NCBI GenBank assembly: GCA_019636195.1
Contig: JAHBYA010000020.1
Coordinates: 1-49,441, forward strand
Origin: Planctomycetota bacterium
Lineage (GTDB): Bacteria > Planctomycetota > UBA8742 > UBA2392
Reading direction: 5' to 3'
DNA: 49,441 nucleotides
In this document: in pieces, positions 17,040 through 24,685 of the stretch
Layout of the letters: every line of letters starts with the position of its first letter
Position numbering within the stretch: the first letter of the stretch is position 1
Translations under genes and position numbers: made by a program
Notes under the pieces: generated by a model
Told to the model about the DNA's origin: nothing
The model's database searches: none
The model's input: only the letters and a program-made list of their open reading frames with translations

Positions 17040-17351
17040 CTATTCGTCGGGCTCGATGGTGACGACCAGCGGGTACTTCTGGGCGCGGGCGGCGCTGATG
17101 GTCTGGTCTTTCTTCAGCTCCGCGACTTCCTGCGGGTAGGCGCCGGCAAGGCCTTGGCCGGTGTTGTGGACTTCCAGCATGATGGCTTTGGCTTTGGCGA
17201 TGTCGTGGCCGAAAAAGCGCATCAGCACCCAGGTGACAAACTCCATCGTCGTTTTGTCGTCGTTGTGGAACAGCACCTTCCACATCGGCGCGCGCTTGGA
17301 TTTCGCGTCAGCCTCGGTGGACTTTTTGGGCAGGGTCTTCGTGTCCGGCAT
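17040..17351 (-). CDS. clpS: ATP-dependent Clp protease adaptor ClpS
   Basis: 103 residues. ClpS binds proteins with bulky N-terminal residues and hands them to ClpA or ClpC for degradation by ClpP. The pocket residues are all present: N30, D31, D32 (HNDD) hold the free amino group, M36 gates specificity, and H62 lies in EVHNTG. The N-terminal tail of about 22 residues is basic and flexible, as needed to reach the unfoldase. It is the last of three ClpS-like genes and has its own likely -10 box in the 29-base gap. No ClpA, ClpP or L/F-transferase gene lies in the window. Confidence 0.93.
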   Translation of the reverse strand: MPDTKTLPKKSTEADAKSKRAPMWKVLFHNDDKTTMEFVTWVLMRFFGHDIAKAKAIMLEVHNTGQGLAGAYPQEVAELKKDQTISAARAQKYPLVVTIEPDE

Positions 17352-17357
17352 GCCCGC

Positions 17358-17363
17358 ATTCTA
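17358..17363 (-). promoter_or_regulatory. -10 box for leaderless clpS
   Basis: TAGAAT on the minus strand, six bases before the clpS ATG, with TTGAAG 15 bases further up. The spacing would place the transcript start at or next to the start codon. Confidence 0.5.
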
Positions 17364-17380
17364 GCAATGGGCCCGACGCT

Positions 17381-18187
17381 TCAATCGGGTGGCGAATCGG
17401 TCGGCCAGCTTGCAGGCAATAGGACCGGCGAATCCAACGCGGCCACGGGCGAGACGGCAACCTGTGTGCCGTACCCGGCATTACGGAACTCAAGGCGCAG
17501 GCGAGCAGCCATCTGTTGTGCCTCCTTTTCCGTGGAATAGCGCCACGCCGGCGCGCTACCGCCATAGTGCGTGACGTACATGACTTCATGGGCCGCCTGC
17601 TCGCCAAGATCGAACACTGCTTTCAACGCGGCGATCACGGCGTCCGTCGTGGTCACGTCATCGTTGTAAACCATCACCGCCCAGTTGCCGCCGCCAAATG
17701 AAAGACAGCGCTCGTGATACTCTGCCAGGAACTTCCCGATCTTTGCCAATTCGTCGCGGCGCCAGCGGCCGTTGCCCAAGCTCTTGAACTCGTGTCTGTC
17801 CAGAACTCCTGCAGTGCCGCTTACGTTGTTCCGTTCATCGGCTGTGATCACGAACAACCGCGAGTGAAACAAGAAACTCTCGCCGACTGCAACCAACTGC
17901 TGGCCGATGTAGCGACCCCGCAGTTCCGGTTTGACGTACAGGCCCATCAGCTCGGCTTCGCGATCGCCAAGGGCCACTGCGGCAAGCATGCCAACTGCCT
18001 GGTCACCTTTCGACGCGAGGAACACCTGGCATTTCGGCGACAACGCGCCACTGGCCAGCATGTCGAGCTCCGGCGGCGGTACATGACCGGCAACCAGCTC
18101 ACCTTCAAGCGCGCGAGTCATTCCCGCAACTTGCGACCATCGCGGGTCGTCGGGGGCTGCCACATAGACGTAAAGATCGCTATCCAT
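17381..18187 (-). CDS. GNAT acetyltransferase-ClpS fusion protein
   Basis: 268 residues with two domains. Residues 1-140 are a GNAT fold: the acetyl-CoA motif A is clear (LYVKPELRGRYIGQQL, with R90-G91-x-x-I94-G95), followed by an Asn-rich strand end and VLDRHEFKSLG. Residues 168-247 are a ClpS-like domain: VMVYNDDVTTTDAVIAALKA keeps N175-D176-D177, and H207 in YVTHYGG matches the pocket His. The gate Met of ClpS is Thr. A basic linker and amphipathic helix join the two. The gene overlaps the stop of the upstream ClpS-like gene by 8 bases and lies 29 bases before canonical clpS. An acetyltransferase acting on, or guarded by, N-degron recognition is my inference. Confidence 0.85.
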   Translation of the reverse strand: MDSDLYVYVAAPDDPRWSQVAGMTRALEGELVAGHVPPPELDMLASGALSPKCQVFLASKGDQAVGMLAAVALGDREAELMGLYVKPELRGRYIGQQLVAVGESFLFHSRLFVITADERNNVSGTAGVLDRHEFKSLGNGRWRRDELAKIGKFLAEYHERCLSFGGGNWAVMVYNDDVTTTDAVIAALKAVFDLGEQAAHEVMYVTHYGGSAPAWRYSTEKEAQQMAARLRLEFRNAGYGTQVAVSPVAALDSPVLLPASWPTDSPPD

Positions 18188-18518
18188 GGCCGGTCAGGGT
18201 TACCTGAAACGGGTAGCCGGCGGCCTCGGCTGCGCGCTGCATGCGCTCAAGAAGCGGCTCGGCACTGGCGCGCGTCATGGCCGCGACTTCGTAATGGCCG
18301 TTGCTAGCCACGCTCTCGCACAGCCGCTTCGCGTCAGGTTCGTCATAGCCCAGGTAGGTCTCAAGCAGATGCAGCACAAAATCGACGGGCGTGACGTCGT
18401 CATCGTGGAACACGATGCCGATCTTGGGCGCGATCGCCGTCACGTCTTCGCCGTGCGTTGAGTCGCTGGGGCGGCCGGTTTCCTCGGGCGCTCGCTCGGT
18501 CGGGCTGTCGTCAGGCAT
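18180..18518 (-). CDS. Degenerate ClpS-like protein
   Basis: 112 residues. After a 30-residue acidic, low-complexity N-terminus, residues 32-108 follow the ClpS fold (IGIVFHDDDVTPVDFVLHLL ... YPFQVTL). Two pocket residues are changed: the Asn of NDD is Asp (HDDD, D39), and the position of the pocket His is Ala (SVASNG, A71). Binding of a free alpha-amine would therefore be altered or lost. It could recognise a different N-terminus, pair with the GNAT-ClpS protein, or act as a competitor. It is the first gene of the set and shares an 8-base overlap with the fusion gene. Confidence 0.82.
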   Translation of the reverse strand: MPDDSPTERAPEETGRPSDSTHGEDVTAIAPKIGIVFHDDDVTPVDFVLHLLETYLGYDEPDAKRLCESVASNGHYEVAAMTRASAEPLLERMQRAAEAAGYPFQVTLTGHG

Positions 18519-18524
18519 GGCCCG

Positions 18525-18530
18525 ATTATA
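18525..18530 (-). promoter_or_regulatory. Perfect -10 box, leaderless promoter of the ClpS cluster
   Basis: TATAAT on the minus strand, six bases before the ATG at 18518. The -35 region is weak (TTCGGG at 17 bases). No Shine-Dalgarno sequence can fit, so the transcript probably begins at the start codon. Confidence 0.55.
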
Positions 18531-18563
18531 CCCTGCCACACCCGTAACCCGAAAGTGATTCAC

Positions 18564-19811
18564 ATGCGCGTTCTGTTGTTCCCGATGGGCAGCCATGGCG
18601 ACGTCCACCCCTTCCTGGGCCTGGGGCGCGCGCTCAAGGCCCGCGGGCACGAAGTGTTTGTGATCACCAGCGGCTACTTTGAAAAGGCCGCCCGCGACGC
18701 CGGCCTTGAGTTCTTCGCCCTGGGCAGCGCCGAAGAATACGAAGAAATCACGCGCGATCCCGACCTGTGGCACCCGACGCGCGCCTTTGGCGTACTGGTC
18801 GAAAAGGGCGTCAACCGCACCTACGCACCCGTCATGCAGATCGCCGCCGACCTGAACAAACCCGGCGAAACCGTAATCGCAGCCGGCAGCCTGGCTTGGG
18901 CCACGCGCAACGCGCGCGACAAGCTGCGCATACCGCTGGCGACGATCCACCTTGCGCCCAGCCTGTTTCTTTCGTGCCACCGCATGCCGCGCATGCACGG
19001 CGCGCCCATCCCGCAGTGGGCGCCGCGCTGGCTGCGCAAGTTGCAATGGACGCTCGGCGCGCGCATGGCCGACAAGTTTGTTCTGCCACAATTGAACCGC
19101 TTCCGGCGCGAGCACAGCCTGCCGCCCGCGCGCAACGTGATCCTCGACTTCTGGCACTCGCCCGACCGCGTGATCGGCCTGTTTCCCGGCTGGTTCGGGC
19201 CGCCGCAGCCTGACTGGCCGCAGCAGACCGTGCTGACCGGGTTTCCGATGTTCGACGAGCGCGAGTCGCGCCGCATGCCCGCAGACCTTGACCAGTGGCT
19301 GCGAGACGGCGAGCCGCCGGTGGTGTTCACAGCCGGCAGCGCGATGGCCCACGGCGAGCGCTACTTTGCCGCCGCCGCGCAGGCCATGAAGCTGCTGGGG
19401 CGGCGCGGACTGCTGATGTCGCAGTACCCGGGCACGATCCCGCACGAGCTGCCGGCGGGTGTGCGGCATTGCACGTGGGCGCCGTTTTCCGAGCTGCTGC
19501 CGCGCAGCGCGGCGCTGGTGTATCACGGCGGCGTGGGCACGTGTGCGCAGGCCTTGCGCGCCGGCATACCGCACATGGTGATGCATATGGCGCACGACCA
19601 GCTGGATAATCTTTCCCGCGTGCGCGACCTGGGCGTCGGCGACGGCGCGCCGCCCAAGCGCTTCAAGCCGCACTGGATCGCCGACCAGCTTGAGTGGCTG
19701 GTGGCAGACCCCAGCATCGCCGAGAACTGCAAGGAGATCGCCGGGCGCTTTGACACGGACGGCTGGACACGCCACACCTGCGAGCTGATTGAAACCACTC
19801 GGCTTTCGTGA
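18564..19811 (+). CDS. UGT-type family 1 glycosyltransferase
   Basis: 415 residues, GT-B fold. The N-terminal domain begins MRVLLFPMGSHGDVHPFLGL, the pattern of macrolide and sterol glycosyltransferases. The C-terminal donor site is clear in LVYHGGVGTCAQALRAGIPH and the following HDQLDN, which bind a UDP- or dTDP-sugar. There is no signal peptide; the enzyme should act at the cytosolic face on a lipid or small-molecule acceptor. A hopanoid or other membrane lipid acceptor is possible but not shown. ATG 18564 was preferred to an in-frame GTG at 18555 because it begins the fold. It is divergent from the ClpS cluster (45-base gap). Confidence 0.88.
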   Translation: MRVLLFPMGSHGDVHPFLGLGRALKARGHEVFVITSGYFEKAARDAGLEFFALGSAEEYEEITRDPDLWHPTRAFGVLVEKGVNRTYAPVMQIAADLNKPGETVIAAGSLAWATRNARDKLRIPLATIHLAPSLFLSCHRMPRMHGAPIPQWAPRWLRKLQWTLGARMADKFVLPQLNRFRREHSLPPARNVILDFWHSPDRVIGLFPGWFGPPQPDWPQQTVLTGFPMFDERESRRMPADLDQWLRDGEPPVVFTAGSAMAHGERYFAAAAQAMKLLGRRGLLMSQYPGTIPHELPAGVRHCTWAPFSELLPRSAALVYHGGVGTCAQALRAGIPHMVMHMAHDQLDNLSRVRDLGVGDGAPPKRFKPHWIADQLEWLVADPSIAENCKEIAGRFDTDGWTRHTCELIETTRLS

Positions 19812-19824
19812 CAACTCAGGCTGG

Positions 19825-19884
19825 CGCTTTCACACAACCGGGCGCGGCTGCCGCCGCTTTCATGCAACCGGGCGCGGCTGCCGC
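19825..19884. repeat. Tandem 30-bp repeat, two copies
   Basis: Units 19825-19854 and 19855-19884 differ at only two adjacent bases (CACA versus CATG). They lie just after the glycosyltransferase stop codon. The second unit supplies the left arm of the terminator-like hairpin. Confidence 0.75.
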
Positions 19885-19893
19885 CGCGCCCGG
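19868..19893. terminator. Hairpin between convergent glycosyltransferase and fasciclin genes
   Basis: Perfect 11-bp GC-only stem CCGGGCGCGGC/GCCGCGCCCGG with loop TGCC. There is no T-run on either side, so termination efficiency is uncertain. Confidence 0.55.
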
Positions 19894-19913
19894 GCCTCCC
19901 CACGCAATCGGAA

Positions 19914-20828
19914 CTACTCGCGCGGCAGGATGACTTTGTCAATCACGTGGATCACGCCGTTGATCGCCGGCACGTCAGCCGCCGTCACCTGCGCGCCGTC
20001 AATGAACACCTTGCCTTCGCGGGTCTCTATACGCACGGCTGTACCCTGCAGGGTCGTGGCCTGGTTCAGCTTGACAACGTCGCCGCTGCCGACCTTGCCG
20101 CTAACCACGTGGTACTTGAGGATGGCCTGCAGCTTGGCCTTGTTCTCGGGCTTGAGCAGGTCTTCGACCGTGCCCTTCGGCAGCCTGGCAAACGCGTCGT
20201 CAGTCGGGGCAAACACCGTGAACGGCCCGTCGCCCTTCAGTGCCTCCACAAGCTCAGCGGCCTTCCGAGCGGCGGCCAGCGTCTTGAAGGTGCCGGCGCC
20301 CACGGCGACGTCAACGATGTCCCTGGGCAGGATCACGCTGTCAATCACATGGATCACGCCGTTGGTGCACTCAATGTCGGTCTTCACCACCTTGGCCGAG
20401 TCAACCTTCACGCCGTCCTTGGTGCTGATCCTGACCTTCTGGCCGAATGCGGTGTCAGCCTCGGTCAGTTTCACGACATCTGCCGCCATGACCTTGCCCG
20501 GCACCACGTGATAGGTCAGGATTGCCGTGAGCTTGTCCTTGTTCTCGGGCTTCAGCAGGGCATCGACCGTGCCCTTGGGCAGTTTGCCGAACGCCTCGTC
20601 GGTCGGCGCAAACACCGTGTACGGGCCCTTGCCCTTGAGTGTCTCGACCAGCCCTGCGGCCTTCACGGCGGCAACCAGCGTCTCAAAGCCGCCGGCTGCA
20701 ACTGCGGTATCCACAATGTCGGCGGGCTCGGCGGCCTCACCGCCCGAGCCGTGCACTGAGTTGTTGGCGCAGCCGGCAACAGCGCCGACCAGTAGAAGCG
20801 CGGGCAGGAAACTGAACAGCGTTTTCAT
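19914..20828 (-). CDS. Lipoprotein with two fasciclin (FAS1) domains
   Basis: 304 residues. The signal peptide ends in lipobox AVAGC (Cys20). Two FAS1 domains of about 130 residues follow (about 36-165 and 168-300). Each has the H1 box [18 protein letters not shown] or [18 protein letters not shown], a YHVV segment, and an H2-like end [13 protein letters not shown] or [16 protein letters not shown]1 domains act in adhesion and matrix binding at the cell surface. The two copies are close in sequence and look like a duplication. ATG 20828 follows AAGGAG at seven bases; the frame is open 16 codons further up. Confidence 0.92.
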   Translation of the reverse strand: MKTLFSFLPALLLVGAVAGCANNSVHGSGGEAAEPADIVDTAVAAGGFETLVAAVKAAGLVETLKGKGPYTVFAPTDEAFGKLPKGTVDALLKPENKDKLTAILTYHVVPGKVMAADVVKLTEADTAFGQKVRISTKDGVKVDSAKVVKTDIECTNGVIHVIDSVILPRDIVDVAVGAGTFKTLAAARKAAELVEALKGDGPFTVFAPTDDAFARLPKGTVEDLLKPENKAKLQAILKYHVVSGKVGSGDVVKLNQATTLQGTAVRIETREGKVFIDGAQVTAADVPAINGVIHVIDKVILPRE

Positions 20829-20977
20829 GGGACTCTCCTTTTGAGTTAGATGCAAGTACGTTTTCTCTACAAGCACACCTCAAACGAGCCCATCCCGCGC
20901 CCAATTTCCGGGATTCACGCAATTCCGCGCTGTTTGAATGCCGCGCAATCCATCGCGCGCGACGTGTCATGCCGTGC

Positions 20978-21015
20978 AAAAAAACATCCAGCCGCGCACA
21001 TCCGTGCGCGGCTGG
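20978..21015 (-). terminator. Intrinsic terminator of the dienelactone hydrolase gene
   Basis: Read on the minus strand: 12-bp perfect stem CCAGCCGCGCAC/GTGCGCGGCTGG, four-base loop, then GAT and a run of seven T. It lies 30 bases after the stop codon. Confidence 0.85.
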
Positions 21016-21044
21016 CGGGTGCGTCGGGTGCCATGGTGCGTGTG

Positions 21045-21857
21045 CTACGCAAAGACCTCGGCCAAGAAGTTCTTCATCGCGATCCAAGAGCGCTTGTCGG
21101 CGCTTTCATTGTATGCCGCGCCCTTGCTGTTGTCGTTGCCGGCCGCAAGGTTGGTGAAACTGTGGACGGCGTTGCCGTAGGCCACGAGCTGCCAGTCGGC
21201 CTTGGCCTCGGTCATTTCTTTCCAGATGGCGCTGACCTGGTCAGGGCCGACACCGGGGTCGTCGGCGCCATGCAGGATCAGCACTTTGGCCTTGATCTCG
21301 CCGGCCTTGGCAGGGTTGTCGGTCGCCAGCGCGCCGTGAAAGCTGATGGCGCCGGCAATCTCGGCGCCGCTGCGCGCAAGCTCAAGGGCGCAACTGCCGC
21401 CGAAGCAGTAGCCCATGATCGCCACGCGCGTCGGGTCAACCAGCTCATGGTCGCGGCAGGCGGCCAGCGCGGCCTTCAAACGCGCGCGCAGCGCGGCGCG
21501 GTCGCCGTACCACTGCATGGCGTTCTTGCGTGCATCGTCGCGGTCCTTCGGGCGCACGCCCTTGCCGTACACATCAACGCTGAAACCCACATAGCCCAGC
21601 GCCGCCACTTCGCGGGCGCGCTGCTCGTCAAACTTGCCGCGGCCCATCCAGTCATGCACGATCAGGATCGCGGGCCGGCGACCCTTCAGATTGGCGTCGT
21701 ACGCGACAAAGCCTTCGCACGCCGTTTCGCCGTCTGTGTAGTCCACGGTCGCGGTCTGGATCACCGGGTAAACCTCCTTGACATCGCCCGCCTGTTGCGC
21801 AGCCGCCACAACAAAGGCCAGCGCAACTACAACTGCTGAAGCCGCCAGTTTGTGCAT
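21045..21857 (-). CDS. Secreted dienelactone hydrolase-family alpha/beta hydrolase
   Basis: 270 residues. The N-terminus (HKLAASAVVVALAFVVAAAQ) is a signal peptide, so it acts outside the cytosol. The catalytic triad is visible: nucleophile Cys in IMGYCFGGS, Asp in LHGADDPGV and His in NAVHSFTN. The Cys nucleophile is the hallmark of dienelactone hydrolases, which open lactone rings in aromatic degradation. Secreted relatives are common and their substrates are unknown, so a general esterase role is as likely. AGGAG precedes the ATG. It lies 73 bases after the acyl-CoA dehydrogenase gene on the same strand. Confidence 0.88.
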   Translation of the reverse strand: MHKLAASAVVVALAFVVAAAQQAGDVKEVYPVIQTATVDYTDGETACEGFVAYDANLKGRRPAILIVHDWMGRGKFDEQRAREVAALGYVGFSVDVYGKGVRPKDRDDARKNAMQWYGDRAALRARLKAALAACRDHELVDPTRVAIMGYCFGGSCALELARSGAEIAGAISFHGALATDNPAKAGEIKAKVLILHGADDPGVGPDQVSAIWKEMTEAKADWQLVAYGNAVHSFTNLAAGNDNSKGAAYNESADKRSWIAMKNFLAEVFA

Positions 21858-21930
21858 CGCTCTCTCCTGTCCGTGATTGAACTGTAAGGCTGGAACAGCC
21901 GCCGTGCCGCGTCAATTCCGGGAACGTTGT

Positions 21931-23085
21931 TTACGCCTTCATTTCCCAGCGGCTGATCGTCAGCCGCTGGATTTCGCTGGTGCCTTCGACAATCGTCATC
22001 AGGCGCGCCGAGCGAAAGAACTCTTCTACCCGGTACTCACGCATGTATCCGTAGCCGCCGTGAATCTGCACCGCCGCGCTGGTCACGCGCTCTGCCATTT
22101 CGCTGGCGTACAACTTGGCCTGCGCCGCCATGCTGATGAAGCGCGGGTCGCTTAGACCGTGCTGCTCTTTCAGCCACACCGCGTGCCACACCAGCGCCTT
22201 GGCTGCGTTGAGTTCGGTGATCATGTCCGCCAGCTTGAAGCCCACGCCCTGGAACTCCCAGATTTTCTGCCCGAACTGCTCGCGTTCGCCGGCAAACTTC
22301 TTCGCCCTAAGGTACGCGGCTTCGGCCAGCCCAAGGCATTGCGTGGCGACGCTGAGCCTGCCGGTGTTCAGGGTAATCAGCGCGACTTTAAAGCCGTCGC
22401 CCTCGCGACCCAGCAGGTTCTCGGCGGGGACTTCGCAGTCTTCAAAAATCAGCTCGGTGGTGGGGCTGGCATGCACGCCCATCTTGTGCTCGACGGTGCC
22501 AACCTTGAACGGGCTGACGGCCTTGTCCACCAGAAAGGCGCTGATCAGCGGCTTGCCGTCGGGCTTCTCGCCGGTCTTGGCCCAGACAATCAAGTACTCG
22601 GCGACGGCGCCATTCGTGATGTAGAGCTTGGTGCCGTTCAAGACCCACTTGTCACCTTTGCGTGTTGCGGTGGTGCGCATGCCCGCGGGGTCGCTGCCGG
22701 CGCCGGGCTCGGTCAATGCAAACGACCCGAGTTTTTCGCCGCTGGCCAGCGGCGGCAGCCATTGCTGCTTTTGCGCGTCGGTCGCAAAGTTCATGATCGG
22801 CAGGCCAACCAGGCTGTTCTGCGCGCCCAGGGTCATGCTCAAGCTGATGCTCGTCTTGGCGATCTCGCCTTCCACCAGCAGGTACGCCAGGTAGTCCGCG
22901 CCAACGCCGCCATACTGCTCCGGGATGACCATGCCCATGAAGCCGAGCTCGGCCATGCGCCTGGTCAGGTCGTGGGGAAACTCTTTGCCGTTCTCCAGCT
23001 CAATCGCCACGGGCTCAACTTCCTTGCAGAAGTCCGCGGCGGCCTGCCGGAACATCAGTTGTTCTTCCGAAAAAGAAAAGTCCAT
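21931..23085 (-). CDS. Acyl-CoA dehydrogenase
   Basis: 384 residues, standard length for the short/medium-chain group. It is an FAD enzyme that makes the alpha-beta double bond of acyl-CoA in beta-oxidation or branched-chain amino acid breakdown and passes electrons to ETF. Family signatures are present: ALTEPGAGSDPAGMRTTA and QIHGGYGYMREYRVEEFFRS. The catalytic base is the Glu in IVEGTSEIQRL. AAGGGG lies six bases before the ATG. Chain-length preference cannot be read from the sequence. Confidence 0.95.
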   Translation of the reverse strand: MDFSFSEEQLMFRQAAADFCKEVEPVAIELENGKEFPHDLTRRMAELGFMGMVIPEQYGGVGADYLAYLLVEGEIAKTSISLSMTLGAQNSLVGLPIMNFATDAQKQQWLPPLASGEKLGSFALTEPGAGSDPAGMRTTATRKGDKWVLNGTKLYITNGAVAEYLIVWAKTGEKPDGKPLISAFLVDKAVSPFKVGTVEHKMGVHASPTTELIFEDCEVPAENLLGREGDGFKVALITLNTGRLSVATQCLGLAEAAYLRAKKFAGEREQFGQKIWEFQGVGFKLADMITELNAAKALVWHAVWLKEQHGLSDPRFISMAAQAKLYASEMAERVTSAAVQIHGGYGYMREYRVEEFFRSARLMTIVEGTSEIQRLTISRWEMKA

Positions 23086-23228
23086 GCGTATCCCCTTAAC
23101 CGGCGCTGGCTGCGGACTTTAGGCAATGCCCGCCCGGTTGCAACGCCATGCGAATTGACCGGGGGCCATGCAAGCCTATCCTTATGGTCCACCCGGTGGG
23201 GCCGGGAAACCAAGACAAGGGGAAAAAG

Positions 23229-24182
23229 ATGAGCAGGATGATGCTGTGGGCAGGCGCAGCCGCGCTGGCCCTGGGTGCGGCAGTCGCGCCCGTGACCGCG
23301 GACAGACACGAAGACGGCCGACTGTCCCTGTTGAACGAGTTGCCCAAGCCCAAAGAGCTGGTCTCAAAGGACGGCACGCTTGAGGGCCACAAGACGCCCC
23401 TTGAGGTCGTCAAGAAGGCCATCAACGCCGCCAAAAACGACAAGCTGGACGAACTGAAGGCCTGCCTTGCGGAAGACCCGCGCAAGAACGACGCCGACCG
23501 CGAACACTGGGGCATCGGTGATGAAAAGGGCAAGACCAACCTGCAGGTAACCGCCAAGCTGCTGGCTGCGCTGGACGCCGAAAAGTCCAAGCAGCTTGAG
23601 CAGGGCACCAAGGGCAACTTTGCCGCGGTGCTGGTGCAGAAGGGCGATGCCGTGCACCTCGTGCGCACCGTGCGCCAGGCGCCCAAAGAAGAAAAGGGCG
23701 AAGCCAGCAAGCGCAAGGAATACAACTGGTTCCTTTCGTCGTGCGACCCCGGCGATTACCGTCTGGATTTCAACACGCCGCAGCTCAAGGCATTCCGTGA
23801 AGCGGTCACCAACGCCGACACCGCCAAGTTCAAAGAGTTCATCGACGAGTCACAGACCCGCGTGCTGGACCTGCTGAAAGACGTGCAGGAAGGCGTGGAT
23901 CCCTACGCGCTGCTGATCAAGCGCCTGCAAACCGCAATGAAGAACGCTGAGCGCCCGACCTGGCTGTTCGGTCGCTGGGACACTTGGGGCAATGTTCGGG
24001 TTGCCTTCTGGTTCCACGGCGAAAAGACCGACACGTTTGTGGTGCTGCGCTTCCGCAACGAGCCGGACTGGGAAACCAAGACCTACTCGACCAAACTGCA
24101 GCTTGACCTTGATGCCACCGCCGGCTTCAACCGCGATGCGGGCAACGAGTTCAAGAACCTGATCAACGACTGGGACTGGTAA
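23229..24182 (+). CDS. Secreted protein of unknown function
   Basis: 317 residues. Residues 1-24 are a signal peptide (SRMMLWAGAAALALGAAVAP). The mature part has an alpha-helical first half rich in Lys/Asp/Glu (TPLEVVKKAINAAKNDKLDE), a middle stretch with VLVQKGDAVHLVRTVRQ, and a Trp-rich C-terminus (WLFGRWDTWGNVRVAFWFHG). One Cys pair may form a disulfide (KACLAED and LSSCDPG). I recognise no family. ATG 23229 begins the signal peptide and follows AAGGGG; 27 upstream codons are open. A clear terminator follows, so it is a single-gene unit divergent from the acyl-CoA dehydrogenase. Confidence 0.72.
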   Translation: MSRMMLWAGAAALALGAAVAPVTADRHEDGRLSLLNELPKPKELVSKDGTLEGHKTPLEVVKKAINAAKNDKLDELKACLAEDPRKNDADREHWGIGDEKGKTNLQVTAKLLAALDAEKSKQLEQGTKGNFAAVLVQKGDAVHLVRTVRQAPKEEKGEASKRKEYNWFLSSCDPGDYRLDFNTPQLKAFREAVTNADTAKFKEFIDESQTRVLDLLKDVQEGVDPYALLIKRLQTAMKNAERPTWLFGRWDTWGNVRVAFWFHGEKTDTFVVLRFRNEPDWETKTYSTKLQLDLDATAGFNRDAGNEFKNLINDWDW

Positions 24183-24193
24183 GCCGACAGGGC

Positions 24194-24229
24194 AACGGGC
24201 CCGCCGCAAGGCGGGCCCGTTTTCGTTTT
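24194..24229 (+). terminator. Intrinsic terminator of the secreted unknown
   Basis: 12-bp perfect stem AACGGGCCCGCC/GGCGGGCCCGTT, loop GCAA, then TTCGTTTT. It also lies before the convergent zinc-ribbon gene stop. Confidence 0.9.
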
Positions 24230-24235
24230 CCCACT

Positions 24236-24625
24236 CTACTCAGCCTTGGGCTTGCCCTTGGCTGGCAGCTTCACCTGCCCCATCGGCTTCAACTTTGAGG
24301 GCAGCTTCGGCAGCTTGCCTGTCCCCGGCTTGGCAGCGGGCGCGCTTTTGGGCTGTGCCGAAGGCGCGGGCTTTCCGGCTTGGGCTTGCGGCTTGGCCCC
24401 AGGTGCAGGTGCAGGAGCCGCCTCGCGCTTTGCCGACTGGGCCGAGCGCGGCGGGGCCGCCGCAATGCGGACCGTGTTGGGCGCCGCTATCACCGGCGCG
24501 TCGTCGCCGGCACCGGGAACCTTGATGACCTGTGCACATTGCTTGCACGCGAACTTTTTGCCGGCATGGCTCTCTGCAATTGAGTATGGCCGGTTGCAAT
24601 GCGGACAATTGAACTGGATGGGCAT
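24236..24625 (-). CDS. Small zinc-ribbon protein with Ala/Pro/Lys tail
   Basis: 129 residues. Residues 1-40 form a zinc ribbon with ligands CPHC (7-10) and CKQC (27-30), the motif common in Planctomycetota and delta-proteobacterial proteins. The rest is low-complexity, rich in Ala, Pro and Lys, with a basic end (KLPKLPSKLKPMGQVKLPAK) that could bind nucleic acid or membranes. No enzyme domain is present. Its zinc ribbon is a close relative of the one in the next gene, 60 bases upstream on the same strand, so they are probably duplicates in one operon. GGAG precedes the ATG. Confidence 0.75.
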   Translation of the reverse strand: MPIQFNCPHCNRPYSIAESHAGKKFACKQCAQVIKVPGAGDDAPVIAAPNTVRIAAAPPRSAQSAKREAAPAPAPGAKPQAQAGKPAPSAQPKSAPAAKPGTGKLPKLPSKLKPMGQVKLPAKGKPKAE

Positions 24626-24685
24626 GGTCGCTCCGCGGGTACTGCGCAGATTATTGAACTACCAGCCAGAACTTCAACAACGCAG

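Noticed and set aside
18519..19814. Upstream extension of the ClpS-like gene to 544 residues on the minus strand
   Set aside because: The extension is antisense to the glycosyltransferase; the ClpS homology and -10 box support the start at 18518.
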